From positions 125,362 through 189,361 of the forward strand of contig NZ_KZ304953.1 in the NCBI RefSeq assembly GCF_002723615.1: 64,000 nt of DNA, given 5' to 3'. The position numbers and the translations under genes were made by a program. The first letter of the stretch is position 1. Every line of letters starts with the position of its first letter. The stretch is from Limimaricola cinnabarinus (GTDB lineage: Bacteria > Pseudomonadota > Alphaproteobacteria > Rhodobacterales > Rhodobacteraceae). Shown one piece after another: positions 36,117 to 48,423 of this stretch. The notes under the pieces are model-generated. The model saw only the letters and a list, made by a program, of their open reading frames with translations, ran no database searches and had not been told where the DNA came from.

Positions 36117-38511
36117 CCGCGGGCCCTCCGCGTGGCGGCCAGCACCCGCTCGGCGGTGGCGGGTGCATCGAGGTTGGGGTAGTTCGGCCCGCAGGCCGAG
36201 GCTGCGTGGCTCAGCGCGAGGAAGGCCGAGATGCCGAGCATGAAGGGCGGCTCGCCCACGGCCTTGGAGCGGTAGATGGTCTGCGCCGGGTTGGGCGCGT
36301 CCCACAGGTTCACCTCGAACATATCCGGCCGGTCCGAGCAGGCGGGGATCTTGTAGGTCGACGGCGCGTGGGTCCTGAGCGCGCCGTGATCGTCCCAGAC
36401 CAGCTCCTCGGTGGTCAGCCAGCCCGCGCCCTGCACGTAGCCGCCCTCGATCTGGCCGCGGTCGAGCGCCGGGTTCAGCGAGTGGCCCGCATCGTGCAGG
36501 ATGTCGGTGCGCAGGATGCGGTTCTCGCCGGTGAGCGTGTCGATGGCCACCTCGGTCACCGCACAGCCATGGGCGAAGTAGAAGAAGGGACGGCCCTGTC
36601 CCTTGATCCGGTCCCATTTCAGGTCCGGCGTCTTGTAGAAGCCGGTGGCCGAAAGGCTGACCCGCGCCTCGTAGGCGAGCTTCACCGCCTGCTCGAAGCT
36701 CAGGGTCTCGCCGCCGACATGCACCTGGTCGTCGGCAAAGCGCACCTCCGTCGCGCTGCACTGGTGCAGCCCGGCGAGGAACTCGGCGATCCGGCCCCGG
36801 ATCGTGTCGCAGGCGTTCTGCGCCGCCATGCCGTTGAGGTCGGAGCCGGAGGAGGCGGCGGTGGCCGAGGTGTTGGGCACCTTGTGGGTGTCGGTCGCGG
36901 TGATCCGCACCCGCTCGGGCGAGACGCCGAAACGGGCGGCGGCGACCTGCGCCACCTTGCGGAACAGCCCCTGTCCCATCTCGGTGCCGCCATGGTTCAG
37001 GTGGATCGAGCCGTCCTGATAGACATGCACCAGCGCGCCCGCCTGGTTGAGATGGGTCAGCGTGAAGGAGATGCCGAACTTCACCGGCGAAAAGGCGATG
37101 CCGCGCTTGATCACCGGGTTCTCGGCGTTCCACTGCGCGATGGCGTCGCGGCGCGCGGTGTAGTCCGAGGTTTCCAGAAGCCGCTCGGTCATCTCGTGCA
37201 GGATGAAGTCGGTGACCTCCATGCCGTAGGGCGTGGTGTTGCGGCCCTGTTCCGGCTCGGCCTCGCTCTCGGGGAGCTGCGCCTGCGCCCCGCGCGAGGC
37301 GAGGTCGGTGTCGCCGTCCTTGGGCAGGGCGGGGGCGGGGTCGTCGTGATGCTGCGGCTGCTCGTTCAGCTGGCTCGCGGCGCGGTAGAAGTTGCGACGG
37401 CGCACCTCGACCGGGTCGAGGCCAAGCTCATGCGCCACCTGATCCATCACCCGCTCGATGCCCAAGACCCCCTGCGGTCCGCCGAAGCCGCGATAGGCGG
37501 TGGCGGATTGGTGGTTGGTCTTGAGCCGGTGCGAGGTGATGCGCACGGCATCCAGAAGATAGGCGTTGTCGGCATGCAGCATCGCCCGGTCGGCCACCGG
37601 CAGCGACAGGTCGAGCGACCAGCCGCAGCGGGTGTAATGGGTGAAGTCGATGCCCAGCACGCGGCCCTGATCGTCGTAGCCGACCTCGTAATCGACGCGG
37701 AAATCGTGCCGCTTTCCGGTGATGGTCATGTCGTCGTCGCGGTCGTAGCGCATCCGGCAGGCGCGGCCCGTCTTCGCGGCCATGATCGCGCAGGCCACGG
37801 CGAGCGCGTTGCCCTGGCTTTCCTTGCCGCCGAAGCCGCCGCCCATGCGGCGGCACTCGACCTTCACGGCCGACATCGGCAGGCCGAGCGCGTCGGCCAC
37901 CTTGTGCTGGATCTCGGTCGGGTGCTGGGTGGAGGAGTGGACGGTCATGCCGTCCTCCTGCGGCTGGGCCATCGCGGCCATGCCTTCGAGGTAGAAATGC
38001 TCCTGACCGCCCATCTCGATCCGGCCCTTGAGCTTGCGCGGGGCATTCGCGATGGCGGCGTCGGCATCGCCCTTGGTCCAGATGCGCGGCCCGTCCTCGA
38101 AGCGCGAATTGGCGGCGAGCGCCTGCTCGACGGTGAGGATCGGCTCCTCTTCCTCGTATTCGACCTCCGCCAGCCGCGCCGCCTTGCGCGCGGCGAGGTG
38201 GCTGTCGGCCGCGACGAGAAAAAGCTGCTGGCCGATGTAATGCACCGTGCCGTCCGACAGGAGCGGCTCGTCATGCGCGCTGGGCGAGCAGTCGGCGGGG
38301 CGGTCGAGGTCGTCCGCCGTCAGCACCGCCACGACGCCCGGGGCGGCGCGGACCTTGTCGAGATTCATCGACACCACGCGCCCGCGCGCGATGCGCGACA
38401 GGCCGAAGGCGAGGTGCAGCGCGTGGGCCGGGGCGGGGATGTCGTCGATGTAGCGCGCCTGACCGGTGACGTGCAGGACGGCGCTGTCATGCGGGAGGGG
38501 TTTGCCGACGC

Positions 38512-38515
<4 letters not shown>
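36113..38515 (-). CDS. xdhB: Xanthine dehydrogenase molybdopterin-binding subunit
   Basis: An 800-residue catalytic subunit that oxidises hypoxanthine and xanthine to urate at a Mo centre. It has the aldehyde oxidase/xanthine dehydrogenase a/b-hammerhead start ([25 protein letters not shown]), the Mo-site segments HYLEGM-like [31 protein letters not shown] and [10 protein letters not shown], and the C-terminal [19 protein letters not shown] with the catalytic Glu region. About 40 residues that are Pro/Glu/Gln-rich (roughly 378-415) are inserted before YGMEVTDFI and look like a surface loop. It is coupled to xdhA by an ATGA overlap. Confidence 0.96.
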
Positions 38516-39999
<1,484 letters not shown>

Positions 40000-40193
40000 G
40001 ATAGATCCGCCGCCTTACCATGTGCCTTGGGGCAACCGCTCCCGGTCGATGCGGCGTAGACCGGGACACCCTCATGTCACCCGACATGAAACCCGATGCG
40101 GGGCGCGCTTGGCAAGCCTCTCGTATCTGTCGTTGCGGAACGCGAGCGCATGGGCCCGCGTTCGCCCCGGTCATGCCAGAAAGGAGCCCGACC

Positions 40194-40613
40194 ATGATCC
40201 GCCCCCTTCGCGCCGCTGCCCTCGCCGCCCTCATTGCCGGACCGGCAGGGGCGCAATCGCCGCTCGATAGCATCGACGGCATCGACGGGGCCATGGGTGG
40301 CCCCATCGGCGATGCCGTCGAAAAGCTCGGCGAGATGGCCGCCGACCAGCTGCTGATCCGGGATTTCCTTGGCATGGAGCTGACCGACGCTGAGGGCAAG
40401 ACGGTCGGCACGGTGCGCGATTTCGTGGCCATTCCCGGCGGCAAGCTCGCAGGCGCGCTGGTCGAGACCTCGGAGGGCACCCGCATCCTCGTGCCGTGGC
40501 AGCTCCTCTCGGTCGAGAGCGCCGACGGCAAGGCGATCCGCGCCACGCAGGCCGCCGCCGATCTGACCGGCTCGCAAAAGCTCGTGGATCTCGCATCACA
40601 ACTTTCCGACTGA
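40194..40613 (+). CDS. Exported PRC-barrel domain protein
   Basis: A 139-residue protein with a signal peptide ending near GPAGA (residues 16-20). The mature part holds a PRC-barrel core, LIRDFLGMELTDAEGKTVGTVRDFVAIPGGKLAGALVETSEG, flanked by short helices. AAAGGAG before ATG 40194 fixes the start. Role unknown; a related exported protein is at 21294-21755. Downstream, 60 bp separate it from dnaE. Confidence 0.85.
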   Translation: MIRPLRAAALAALIAGPAGAQSPLDSIDGIDGAMGGPIGDAVEKLGEMAADQLLIRDFLGMELTDAEGKTVGTVRDFVAIPGGKLAGALVETSEGTRILVPWQLLSVESADGKAIRATQAAADLTGSQKLVDLASQLSD

Positions 40614-40673
40614 CCGGGGGGCAGGGGCGGCGCGCGCTTCCCGCGCCCGCCCGGGCGGGGTAGAACCTCCCCC

Positions 40674-43600
40674 ATGGCCAATCCCCGATTCATCCACCTG
40701 CGCGTCCACACCGAGCATTCGCTGCTCGAAGGGGCGATTCCCGTGAAGAAGCTGCCCGGCCTCGCCGCCAAGGCCGAGATGCCCGCGGTGGCGATCACCG
40801 ACACCAACAACATGTTCGCCGCGCTCGAATTCTCCGAAGGCGCGTCGAAATCGGGGGTGCAGCCGATCGTCGGCTGCCAGGTCGATCTGTGCTACCTGCC
40901 GCCCGAGCCGGGCAAGAAGCCCGAGCTGCCCGCGCCCATCGTTCTGCTGGCGCAGTCTGAGGCCGGCTACATGAACCTGATGAAGCTGAACTCCTGCCTC
41001 TACCTGAAGGAGGACGGGCAGCTGCCGCAGGTCTCGATCGAGGAGATCGAGGCGCTCTCGGGCGGGCTGATCTGCCTCTCGGGCGGCCCGGACGGCCCCG
41101 TCGGGCGGCTTTTGCGGCAGGGCCAGAGGCCCAAGGCCGAGGCGCTGATGCGGCGGCTCAAGGCGGCCTTCCCCGACCGGCTCTATGTCGAGCTGCAGCG
41201 CCACCCGGGCGAGGACGGGCTGCCCGAGGCGGAAAAGCTCTCGGAGCGCGGCCATGTCGAGATGGCCTATGCGATGGACCTGCCGCTGGTCGCGACCAAC
41301 GACGTCTATTTTCCCAAGCCCGAGATCTACGAGGCGCATGACGCGCTGATCTGCATCGCGCAGGGCGCCTATGTCGACCAGCAGGAGCCGCGCCGCAGGC
41401 TCACTTCGCAGCACTACTTCAAGAGCCCGCAGGAGATGGCGACGCTGTTTGCCGACCTGCCCGAGGCGCTGGAGAACACCGTCGAGATCGCGCGCCGCTG
41501 CGCCTTCAAGACCTACAAGCGCGCGCCGATTTTGCCGAAATTCGCCGATGACGAGGTGGTCGAGCTGCGCCGTCAGGCGCAGGAGGGGCTGAAGGCCCGC
41601 CTCGCGGTGATCCCGCATGCGGTGAGCGTCGAGGAGTACGAGGCGCGGCTCGAATTCGAGCTCGGCATCATCGAGGGAATGGGCTTTCCGGGCTATTTCC
41701 TGATCGTCGCCGACTTCATCAAATGGTCCAAGGAGCACGACATCCCGGTCGGGCCGGGCCGGGGCTCGGGCGCGGGCTCCCTCGTCGCTTACGCGCTGAC
41801 CATCACCGACCTCGACCCGCTGCGCTACTCCCTGCTGTTCGAACGCTTTCTCAACCCCGAACGGGTCTCGATGCCCGACTTCGACATCGACTTCTGCATG
41901 GATCGCCGCGAGGAGGTGATCCGCTACGTGCAGGAGAAATACGGCCGCGAGAAGGTGGGCCAGATCATCACCTTCGGCGCGCTTTTGTCCAAGGCCGCCG
42001 TGCGCGACGTGGGCCGGGTGCTGCAGATGCCCTACGGGCAGGTCGACCGATTGTCGAAGATGATCCCGGTGGAGGGGGTGAAGCCCGTCTCGATCGAGAA
42101 GGCACTGGCCGACGAGCCGCGCCTGCGCGAGGAGGCCAAGAACGAGGAGGTGGTGAACCGCCTTCTGACCTATGCCCAGCAGGTCGAGGGGCTCTACCGC
42201 AACGCCTCGACCCACGCGGCGGGCGTGGTGATCGGCGACCGGCCGCTCGACGCGCTGGTGCCGCTCTACCGCGATCCGCGCTCCGACATGCCCGCAACCC
42301 AGTTCAACATGAAATGGGTCGAGCAGGCGGGTCTGGTGAAGTTCGACTTCCTCGGGCTCAAGACGCTCACCGTCATCCAGAACGCGATGGACCTGATCCT
42401 GAAATCGGGCCGCCCGCTGCATGTCGCCGAGGACGGGACCGAGATCTACCAGCCGCCCGAGGGCGGTGAGAACCAGATCAACCTGATCCCGCTCGACGAC
42501 GCCAAGACCTACGAGCTCTATTCCCGCGCCAAGACGGTCGCGGTGTTCCAGGTGGAATCCTCGGGCATGATGGATGCGCTCAAGCGCATGAAGCCCACCT
42601 GCATCGAGGACATCGTGGCGCTGGTGGCGCTCTACCGCCCCGGCCCGATGGAGAACATCCCGGTCTATTGCGAGGTCAAGAACGGTCTGCGCGAGATCAC
42701 CTCGATCCATCCCTCGATCGACTACATCCTCGCCGAGACGCAGGGCATCATCGTCTACCAGGAACAGGTGATGCAGATCGCGCAGGTCATGGCGGGCTAC
42801 AGCCTTGGCGGCGCCGACCTGTTGCGCCGCGCCATGGGCAAGAAGATCGCCGAGGAGATGGCCAAGGAGCGCCCCAAATTCGTCGAAGGCGCGATGGCGA
42901 ACGGGGTCGACAAGAAGAAGGCGATGGAGGTCTTCGACCTTCTCGAGAAGTTCGCCAATTACGGCTTCAACAAGTCCCACGCCGCAGCCTACGCCGTGGT
43001 CAGCTACCAGACCGCATGGCTCAAGGCGAACCATCCGGTGGAGTTCATGGCGGGCGTCATGAACTGCGACATCCACCTCACCGACAAGCTCGGCGTCTAT
43101 TTCCAGGAGGTCCGCAAGGGGCTCGCGCTCGACTGGACCCCGCCTTGCGTGAACCGCAGCCAGGCCAGTTTCGACGTGCAGGACGGCAAGCTCGTCTATG
43201 CGCTGGGCGCGCTGAAGAATGTCGGGCTCGAGGCGATGAAGCTGATCGTCGAGGGGCGCGGCGACAGGCCCTTCGCCACGCTTTATGACCTCGCGCGCCG
43301 GGTCGAGCTCAAGAAGGTGGGCAAGCGGCCCCTGGAGATGCTGGCCCGCGCCGGGGCCTTCGACGCGCTCGACCGCAACCGCCGCCGGGTCTTTTCCGGG
43401 CTCGACGCGCTGGTCGCCTATTCGGCCGCGATCCACGAGCAGAAGGCCTCCGCGCAGGTCTCGCTCTTCGGCGAGGCGGGCGAAGACCTGCCCGAGCCGC
43501 GCATGCCGCAGGTGACCGACTGGCTGCCCGCCGAGCGGCTGGCCGAGGAGTTCAAGGCGGTCGGCTTCTACCTCTCGGGCCACCCGCTCGACGACTACCT

Positions 43601-44183
43601 CGCGCCCCTGAAGCGCAAAGGGGTGATGACGCTCGACGAGGTGACCGAGCAGGCGGGCGCGCGCGGCGCCTTCGTCGGCAAGATGGCAGGCACGGTGGCG
43701 GGGCGGCAGGAGCGCAAATCGGCGCGCGGCAACCGCTTCGCCTTCGTGCAGCTCTCGGACCCGACCGGGCAGTTCGAGGTGACGATGTTCTCCGACACGC
43801 TGGAGGCGGCGCGAGAGCACCTAGAGACCGGCTCACAGGTGGTGGTGCAGGTCGAGGCGACGATGGAGAGCGACCAGCTCAAGCTTCTTGGCCGCTCGGT
43901 CGCGCCGATCGAGGGGGTGGTCGCGGATGCGGGCGGCTCGGGGCTCAGGGTGTTCCTCGAACAGCCCGATGCGATCACCATGCTGGCGGGTGTTCTGGAA
44001 CGCGCGGGCCGCGAGGTGCCGAAGGGCCAGCGCATCGCGCGCGGGCCGATCAGCATCTGCCTGATGGGCGAGGGGCTGCCCGGCGAGGTCGAGATCGATT
44101 GCGGCGCCGACTGGCCGGTGACGCCGCAGATCAAGGGCGCGCTCAGATCGCTTCCGGGCGTGATCGAGGTCGAGGAGGTCTGA
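40674..44183 (+). CDS. dnaE: DNA polymerase III subunit alpha
   Basis: The 1169-residue replicative polymerase catalytic subunit. The N-terminal PHP domain begins FIHLRVHTEHSLLEGAIPVKKL. The polymerase palm carries GRGSGAGSLVAYALTITDLDPLRY and the catalytic FERFLNPERVSMPDFDIDFCMDRR aspartates, followed by fingers (YHASTHAAGVVI-like YRNASTHAAGVVIGD), tandem helix-hairpin-helix and the C-terminal OB fold (GKMAGTVAGRQERKSARGNRFAFVQLSDPTGQFEVTMF). Length fits the DnaE1 class. A GC-rich inverted repeat lies just after the stop. Confidence 0.98.
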   Translation: MANPRFIHLRVHTEHSLLEGAIPVKKLPGLAAKAEMPAVAITDTNNMFAALEFSEGASKSGVQPIVGCQVDLCYLPPEPGKKPELPAPIVLLAQSEAGYMNLMKLNSCLYLKEDGQLPQVSIEEIEALSGGLICLSGGPDGPVGRLLRQGQRPKAEALMRRLKAAFPDRLYVELQRHPGEDGLPEAEKLSERGHVEMAYAMDLPLVATNDVYFPKPEIYEAHDALICIAQGAYVDQQEPRRRLTSQHYFKSPQEMATLFADLPEALENTVEIARRCAFKTYKRAPILPKFADDEVVELRRQAQEGLKARLAVIPHAVSVEEYEARLEFELGIIEGMGFPGYFLIVADFIKWSKEHDIPVGPGRGSGAGSLVAYALTITDLDPLRYSLLFERFLNPERVSMPDFDIDFCMDRREEVIRYVQEKYGREKVGQIITFGALLSKAAVRDVGRVLQMPYGQVDRLSKMIPVEGVKPVSIEKALADEPRLREEAKNEEVVNRLLTYAQQVEGLYRNASTHAAGVVIGDRPLDALVPLYRDPRSDMPATQFNMKWVEQAGLVKFDFLGLKTLTVIQNAMDLILKSGRPLHVAEDGTEIYQPPEGGENQINLIPLDDAKTYELYSRAKTVAVFQVESSGMMDALKRMKPTCIEDIVALVALYRPGPMENIPVYCEVKNGLREITSIHPSIDYILAETQGIIVYQEQVMQIAQVMAGYSLGGADLLRRAMGKKIAEEMAKERPKFVEGAMANGVDKKKAMEVFDLLEKFANYGFNKSHAAAYAVVSYQTAWLKANHPVEFMAGVMNCDIHLTDKLGVYFQEVRKGLALDWTPPCVNRSQASFDVQDGKLVYALGALKNVGLEAMKLIVEGRGDRPFATLYDLARRVELKKVGKRPLEMLARAGAFDALDRNRRRVFSGLDALVAYSAAIHEQKASAQVSLFGEAGEDLPEPRMPQVTDWLPAERLAEEFKAVGFYLSGHPLDDYLAPLKRKGVMTLDEVTEQAGARGAFVGKMAGTVAGRQERKSARGNRFAFVQLSDPTGQFEVTMFSDTLEAAREHLETGSQVVVQVEATMESDQLKLLGRSVAPIEGVVADAGGSGLRVFLEQPDAITMLAGVLERAGREVPKGQRIARGPISICLMGEGLPGEVEIDCGADWPVTPQIKGALRSLPGVIEVEEV

Positions 44184-44191
44184 AGCGCTGC

Positions 44192-44214
44192 CGCCCGCGC
44201 GATGGACGCGGGCG
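44192..44214 (+). terminator. Possible dnaE terminator hairpin
   Basis: An 8-bp GC-only stem (CGCCCGCG at 44192-44199 with CGCGGGCG at 44207-44214, seven-base loop) nine bases after the dnaE stop. No U-run follows, so intrinsic termination is uncertain. Confidence 0.35.
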
Positions 44215-44259
44215 CGCGGCGTGCTAGAACCTCGCCAGATTGCAACCGGAGACCGCCCC

Positions 44260-44832
44260 ATGCGCCCCATGCGCCTTGCGCCCGTCATCTGCGCCCTGAT
44301 CCTCCTTGCCGCCTGCGAGGCCGGTCCCGGCGGCGGCAGCGCCAGCCTCTCCACGCCGCCGCCCGACACGCGCGAGATCGCGCCGGGTGCGACGCTGCCC
44401 TTCGGCGAGGTCGCCAGGGTCTGCGGCCTGTCCAGGCGGGCGCTGGGCACGCCGGTGGCCACGGAGGCGGGCTTCACGCTTTATGACACCGCCGCCAACT
44501 CGACCGCGCGGCGCACGCAATATCTCACCGGTTTCGACGATGGCTGCGCCCGGCAGTTCACCGCCGCGTTGGCGCTGTTCGGCGATGTCTCGGTGCATGA
44601 GACGACAGCTTATGGCGCGGGCGTGGCCCATGGGCCGATCGCCATGGCCTATGAGGAGGTGAAGCGGCAGATCTGCGGCGTGCCAAAAGGGCAGCCCTGC
44701 GGCGCGGCCACGGACCGGCTCGCGCGCAACACCAGCTTTCTCACCGCCTATGCCGCCTTCGGCGCGAGCGGACGCCACGCCGACATGCTGCTGCATGACA
44801 GGCGCGTTCTGGCGATGGGGGTCGAGGGCTGA
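44260..44832 (+). CDS. Predicted lipoprotein of unknown function
   Basis: A 190-residue protein with a signal peptide and lipobox (LLAACEAG, Cys near residue 20). The mature domain contains five or so cysteines (for example VCGLSRRALGTPV, DGCARQF, ICGVPKGQPCGAA), suggesting disulfides in the periplasm. The start at 44260 follows CCGGAGA; an in-frame upstream ATG at 44221 would place extra residues ahead of the signal. No family is recognised; it converges on slyX. Confidence 0.75.
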   Translation: MRPMRLAPVICALILLAACEAGPGGGSASLSTPPPDTREIAPGATLPFGEVARVCGLSRRALGTPVATEAGFTLYDTAANSTARRTQYLTGFDDGCARQFTAALALFGDVSVHETTAYGAGVAHGPIAMAYEEVKRQICGVPKGQPCGAATDRLARNTSFLTAYAAFGASGRHADMLLHDRRVLAMGVEG

Positions 44833-44836
44833 GACC

Positions 44837-45031
44837 CTACCAGTGCGGCGGGCGCTGGTCGGTCAGGGTGACGGAGCCTTCGGCATCCGCCTCGGCCCGC
44901 TCGGTCAGCCGCAGCACCTGACGCGTCAGCACCGCGATCTCGCGCTCCTGGCGCGCCACCACGTCCGACAGGTCGTCGACGGTGCGGATCAGGTGACTCA
45001 GCCGCTCTTCGATGTCGATCTGTGTGCTCAT
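44837..45031 (-). CDS. slyX: SlyX-family protein
   Basis: A 64-residue protein forming one amphipathic helix ([40 protein letters not shown]), which should dimerise as a coiled coil, and ending in the family tail DQRPPHW (usually PPHY). The family's role is not known. It diverges from hisS, and its start region lies in the 106-bp gap before that gene. Confidence 0.85.
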   Translation of the reverse strand: MSTQIDIEERLSHLIRTVDDLSDVVARQEREIAVLTRQVLRLTERAEADAEGSVTLTDQRPPHW

Positions 45032-45137
45032 ATCCGCTAAACACACCAGCCGCGCCGGGGTTTCAAGCCCCGAAGCTTGCTCCCGCGACCGCCCCGCGCT
45101 AAGCCCGCGCGCGACTCCGCTCCCGAAAGGACGATCC

Positions 45138-46646
45138 ATGGCCAAGGACAAGATCCGCCGCCCCCGCGCTGAAACGCCGAAGGGGTTCCGCGACTATTTC
45201 GGCGCCGAGGTCACCGCGCGCGCCGCGATGCTGCGCCGGATCGCCGAGGTCTATCATGCCTACGGCTTCGACGCGCTGGAAACGAGCGGCGTCGAGACGG
45301 TCGAGGCGCTGGGCAAGTTCCTGCCCGATGTGGACCGCCCCAATGAGGGCGTCTTTGCCTGGCAGGAGGATGTCGAAGGGGCGAAGCCCGGCGACTGGCT
45401 GGCGCTGCGCTACGACCTGACCGCGCCGCTGGCGCGGGTCTATGCCCAGCACCGCAACGACCTGCCCACGCCCTATCGCCGCTACGCCATGGGGCCCGTC
45501 TGGCGCAACGAGAAGCCGGGCCCGGGGCGGTTCCGGCAGTTCTACCAGTGCGACGCCGACACGGTGGGCGCGCCCTCCGTCGCCGCCGATGCCGAGATCT
45601 GCGCCATGCTGGCCGACACGCTCGAGGCGGTCGGCATCTCGCGCGGCGACTACATCGTGCGGGTGAACAACCGCAAGGTGCTCAACGGCGTGATGGAGGT
45701 GGCGGGCGTGCTCGACCCCTCCGAGCCGGAGAAGTTCGCGGCCGAGCGCGGCATCGTGCTGCGCGCGATCGACAAGCTCGATCGGCTCGGCACTAACGGC
45801 GTGCGGGCGCTTCTGGGCGAGGGGCGCAAGGATGACAGCGGCGATTTCACCAAGGGCGCGGGCCTCGGGGCCGAGCAGGCCGAGGTGGTCATGGGCTTCA
45901 TGGAGGCCCGCCGCGACACGGCCCCCGAGACGCTGGCGCGGCTGCGCGAGCTGGTCGGCGGCTCGGCCATGGGGGCCGAGGGCGTGGACGAGCTGGAGAC
46001 CATCGCCGCGCTGCTCGACGCGCAGGGCATGGGGCCGGACCGCGTGGTCATCGACCCCTCGGTCGTGCGGGGCCTTGGCTACTACACCGGTCCGGTCTTC
46101 GAAGCCGAGCTGACCTTCGAGATCCTCGACGAGAAGGGCCGCCCGCGCCAGTTCGGCTCGGTCGCGGGCGGCGGGCGCTACGATGATCTCGTGAAGCGCT
46201 TCACCGGTCAGGCCGTGCCCGCCACCGGCGTGTCGATCGGCGTCGACCGGCTGCTCGCCGCGCTGGCGGCCAAGGGCCGGAGCGAGGCCGAGGCGCAGGG
46301 GCCGGTCGTCGTCACCGTCATGGACCGCGACCGGATGGCCGACTACCAGGCGATGGCCTCCGAGCTGCGCGCGGCGGGCATCCGGGCCGAGGTCTATCTC
46401 GGCAACCCGAAGAACTTCGGCAACCAGATGAAATACGCCGACCGGCGCGGCAGCCCGGTCGCGGTGATCGAGGGCGGCGACGAGAAGGATCGCGGCGTCG
46501 TGCAGATCAAGGACCTGATCCTCGGCGCGCAGATCGCGCAGAACGCCACGCTCGAGGAATGGAAGGACCGCCCCTCCCAGATCGAGGTGCCGCGGGCCGA
46601 GCTGGTCGCGCGGGTGCGGGCGATGATCGAAGGCCAGTCCTCATGA
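45138..46646 (+). CDS. hisS: Histidine--tRNA ligase
   Basis: A 502-residue class II synthetase. Motif 1 is in the N-terminal PKGFRDYFG and following helix region, motif 2 appears as [29 protein letters not shown], the His-A loop as [14 protein letters not shown], and motif 3 as GGGRYDDL...[25 protein letters not shown] precedes ATG 45138. It heads a three-gene operon in which hisS, hisZ and hisG overlap by four bases each, so histidyl-tRNA charging and the first step of histidine synthesis are co-expressed. Confidence 0.97.
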   Translation: MAKDKIRRPRAETPKGFRDYFGAEVTARAAMLRRIAEVYHAYGFDALETSGVETVEALGKFLPDVDRPNEGVFAWQEDVEGAKPGDWLALRYDLTAPLARVYAQHRNDLPTPYRRYAMGPVWRNEKPGPGRFRQFYQCDADTVGAPSVAADAEICAMLADTLEAVGISRGDYIVRVNNRKVLNGVMEVAGVLDPSEPEKFAAERGIVLRAIDKLDRLGTNGVRALLGEGRKDDSGDFTKGAGLGAEQAEVVMGFMEARRDTAPETLARLRELVGGSAMGAEGVDELETIAALLDAQGMGPDRVVIDPSVVRGLGYYTGPVFEAELTFEILDEKGRPRQFGSVAGGGRYDDLVKRFTGQAVPATGVSIGVDRLLAALAAKGRSEAEAQGPVVVTVMDRDRMADYQAMASELRAAGIRAEVYLGNPKNFGNQMKYADRRGSPVAVIEGGDEKDRGVVQIKDLILGAQIAQNATLEEWKDRPSQIEVPRAELVARVRAMIEGQSS

Positions 46647-47737
46647 TGCCCGGTCCCATGGGCGGGCCCGCCCGCGCCGAGGCGGCAAGGCTTTCGGCGA
46701 TCTTCGAGGCGACCGGCGCGCAGGCCGTCGACACCTCGATCCTGCAGCCCGCCGACGTGCTGCTCGACCTTTACGGCGAGGACATCCGCGCCCGCGCCTA
46801 TGTCACCGCCGACCCGCTTCGGGGCGAGATGATGCTGCGCCCGGATTTCACCGTGCCGGTGGTGCGCGCGCATATGGAGGAGGGCGGCGATCCGGCGCGC
46901 TATACCTATGCGGGCGAGGTGTTCCGGCGGCAGGAGACCGACCCGGCGCGGCCGATCGAGTTCCTGCAGACCGGCTTCGAGATCTTCGGCGGCGATCCGG
47001 CGCAGGCCGATGCCGAGGTCTTCGCCACCATCGCGGGCGCGCTCGAAGGGCTCGACCTGCGCCCCTCGACCGGCGATATCGGTATCCTGATGGCGGCGGT
47101 GCGGGGGCTCGGGACCTCGGAGGCCCGCAAGGCCGCGCTGTTGCGCCATGTCTGGCGGCCGCGCCGGTTTCGGGCGCTGCTCGACCGCTACAGCGCGCGC
47201 ACGCCGCTGCCCGCGCACAAGACGGCGCTGCTCGCCGCCGCCGATCCGATGGCCGGGATCGAGACCCTGCCGGGGCTGCGCAGCCGGGCCGAGATCGAGG
47301 CGCGCATCGCCACGCTGCGCGCCGAGGCCGAAACGCCGCCACTGGGCGAGGAGGAGACCGCGCTGATCGACATGATCGTCGATCTGCGCGAGACCGCGCC
47401 CAACGTGCTGTCGTCCTTGCGCGACATCGCGGTCGACATGCCCGCCATCTCGGATGCGGTGACGGGGCTCACGCGGCGGCTCGATGCGCTTTCGGCGCGC
47501 GGGGTCGATGTCGAGACGCTGCCTTTCGAGGGCAGCTTCGGCCGCACCACGCTCGAATATTACGACGGCTTCGTCTTCGGCTTCCAGTCGCCCACCCGCG
47601 CCGACCTGCCGCCCGTCGCCACCGGCGGGCGCTACGACGCGCTGACCCGGCAGCTGGGGCAGGGCCGCGCCGTCCCGGCGGTGGGCGGTGTCATCCGCCC
47701 CGAACTCGTCGTCCAGATCAGGGAGGGCCGGGCATGA
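46643..47737 (+). CDS. hisZ: ATP phosphoribosyltransferase regulatory subunit HisZ
   Basis: A 364-residue HisS paralogue without tRNA charging function. It has class II core elements ([42 protein letters not shown], and [12 protein letters not shown]) and forms a hetero-octamer with short-form HisG, conferring histidine inhibition. It begins with an ATGATG in the hisS stop (ATGA overlap) and overlaps hisG at its own stop. Confidence 0.94.
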   Translation: MMPGPMGGPARAEAARLSAIFEATGAQAVDTSILQPADVLLDLYGEDIRARAYVTADPLRGEMMLRPDFTVPVVRAHMEEGGDPARYTYAGEVFRRQETDPARPIEFLQTGFEIFGGDPAQADAEVFATIAGALEGLDLRPSTGDIGILMAAVRGLGTSEARKAALLRHVWRPRRFRALLDRYSARTPLPAHKTALLAAADPMAGIETLPGLRSRAEIEARIATLRAEAETPPLGEEETALIDMIVDLRETAPNVLSSLRDIAVDMPAISDAVTGLTRRLDALSARGVDVETLPFEGSFGRTTLEYYDGFVFGFQSPTRADLPPVATGGRYDALTRQLGQGRAVPAVGGVIRPELVVQIREGRA

Positions 47738-48423
47738 TCCGCCTCGGCGTGCCGTCCAAGGGGCGGTTGATGGAAAAGACCTTCGACTGGTTCGGCGCGC
47801 GCGGGCTCAGCCTGCGCAAGAACGGCAATGACCGCGAATATGCGGGCGTGGTCGAGGGGATCGAGGGCGTCGAGCTGGCGCTGCTCTCGGCGGGCGAGAT
47901 CCCGCGCGAGCTGGCCGCGGGGCGGCTGCATCTGGGCGTCACCGGCTCGGACCTCGTGCGCGAGAAGGTCGCGGGCTGGGACCTGCGGCTGCGCGAGCTT
48001 GCGCATATGGGCTTCGGCGGCGCCGATCTCATCATCGCGGTGCCGCAGGCCTGGGTCGATGTCGACACGCTCGACGATCTCGACGCCGTGGCCGCCGCCT
48101 TTCGCCGCACCCATGGCTTCCGGCTGCGCATCGCGACCAAGTATCACCGGCTGACGCGCGAGTTCCTGCGCGAGCATGGCGTCGCCGACTACCAGCTCGT
48201 CGACAGCCAGGGCGCGACCGAGGGGGTGGTGCGCAACGAGACCGCCGAGGCGATCGCCGACATCACCTCGACCGGCGAGACGCTGCGCGCCAACGGGCTC
48301 AAGATCCTCTCCGACGGCATGATCCATTCGAGCCAGGCGACGCTGTTCAAGTCGAACACCGCGCCATGGTCCGACGCGCATCGCGCCACGCTCGACGCGC
48401 TCGAGGACAGGCTCGGGCTCTAG
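47734..48423 (+). CDS. hisG: ATP phosphoribosyltransferase catalytic subunit (short form)
   Basis: A 229-residue short-form HisG, which condenses ATP and PRPP in the first step of histidine synthesis. Visible are [19 protein letters not shown] at the N-terminus, VTGSDLVREK, and the PRPP-binding-type VDSQGATEGVVRNETAEAIADITSTGETLRANGLKIL. Short HisG lacks the regulatory ACT domain and needs HisZ, encoded next to it. Its stop overlaps the convergent DUF1489 stop. Confidence 0.96.
   Translation: MIRLGVPSKGRLMEKTFDWFGARGLSLRKNGNDREYAGVVEGIEGVELALLSAGEIPRELAAGRLHLGVTGSDLVREKVAGWDLRLRELAHMGFGGADLIIAVPQAWVDVDTLDDLDAVAAAFRRTHGFRLRIATKYHRLTREFLREHGVADYQLVDSQGATEGVVRNETAEAIADITSTGETLRANGLKILSDGMIHSSQATLFKSNTAPWSDAHRATLDALEDRLGL

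Noticed and set aside
40596-43820. Minus-strand open frame of about 1070 codons opposite dnaE
   Set aside because: Antisense to a certain gene, with repetitive Leu/Arg/Gly content and no family pattern.
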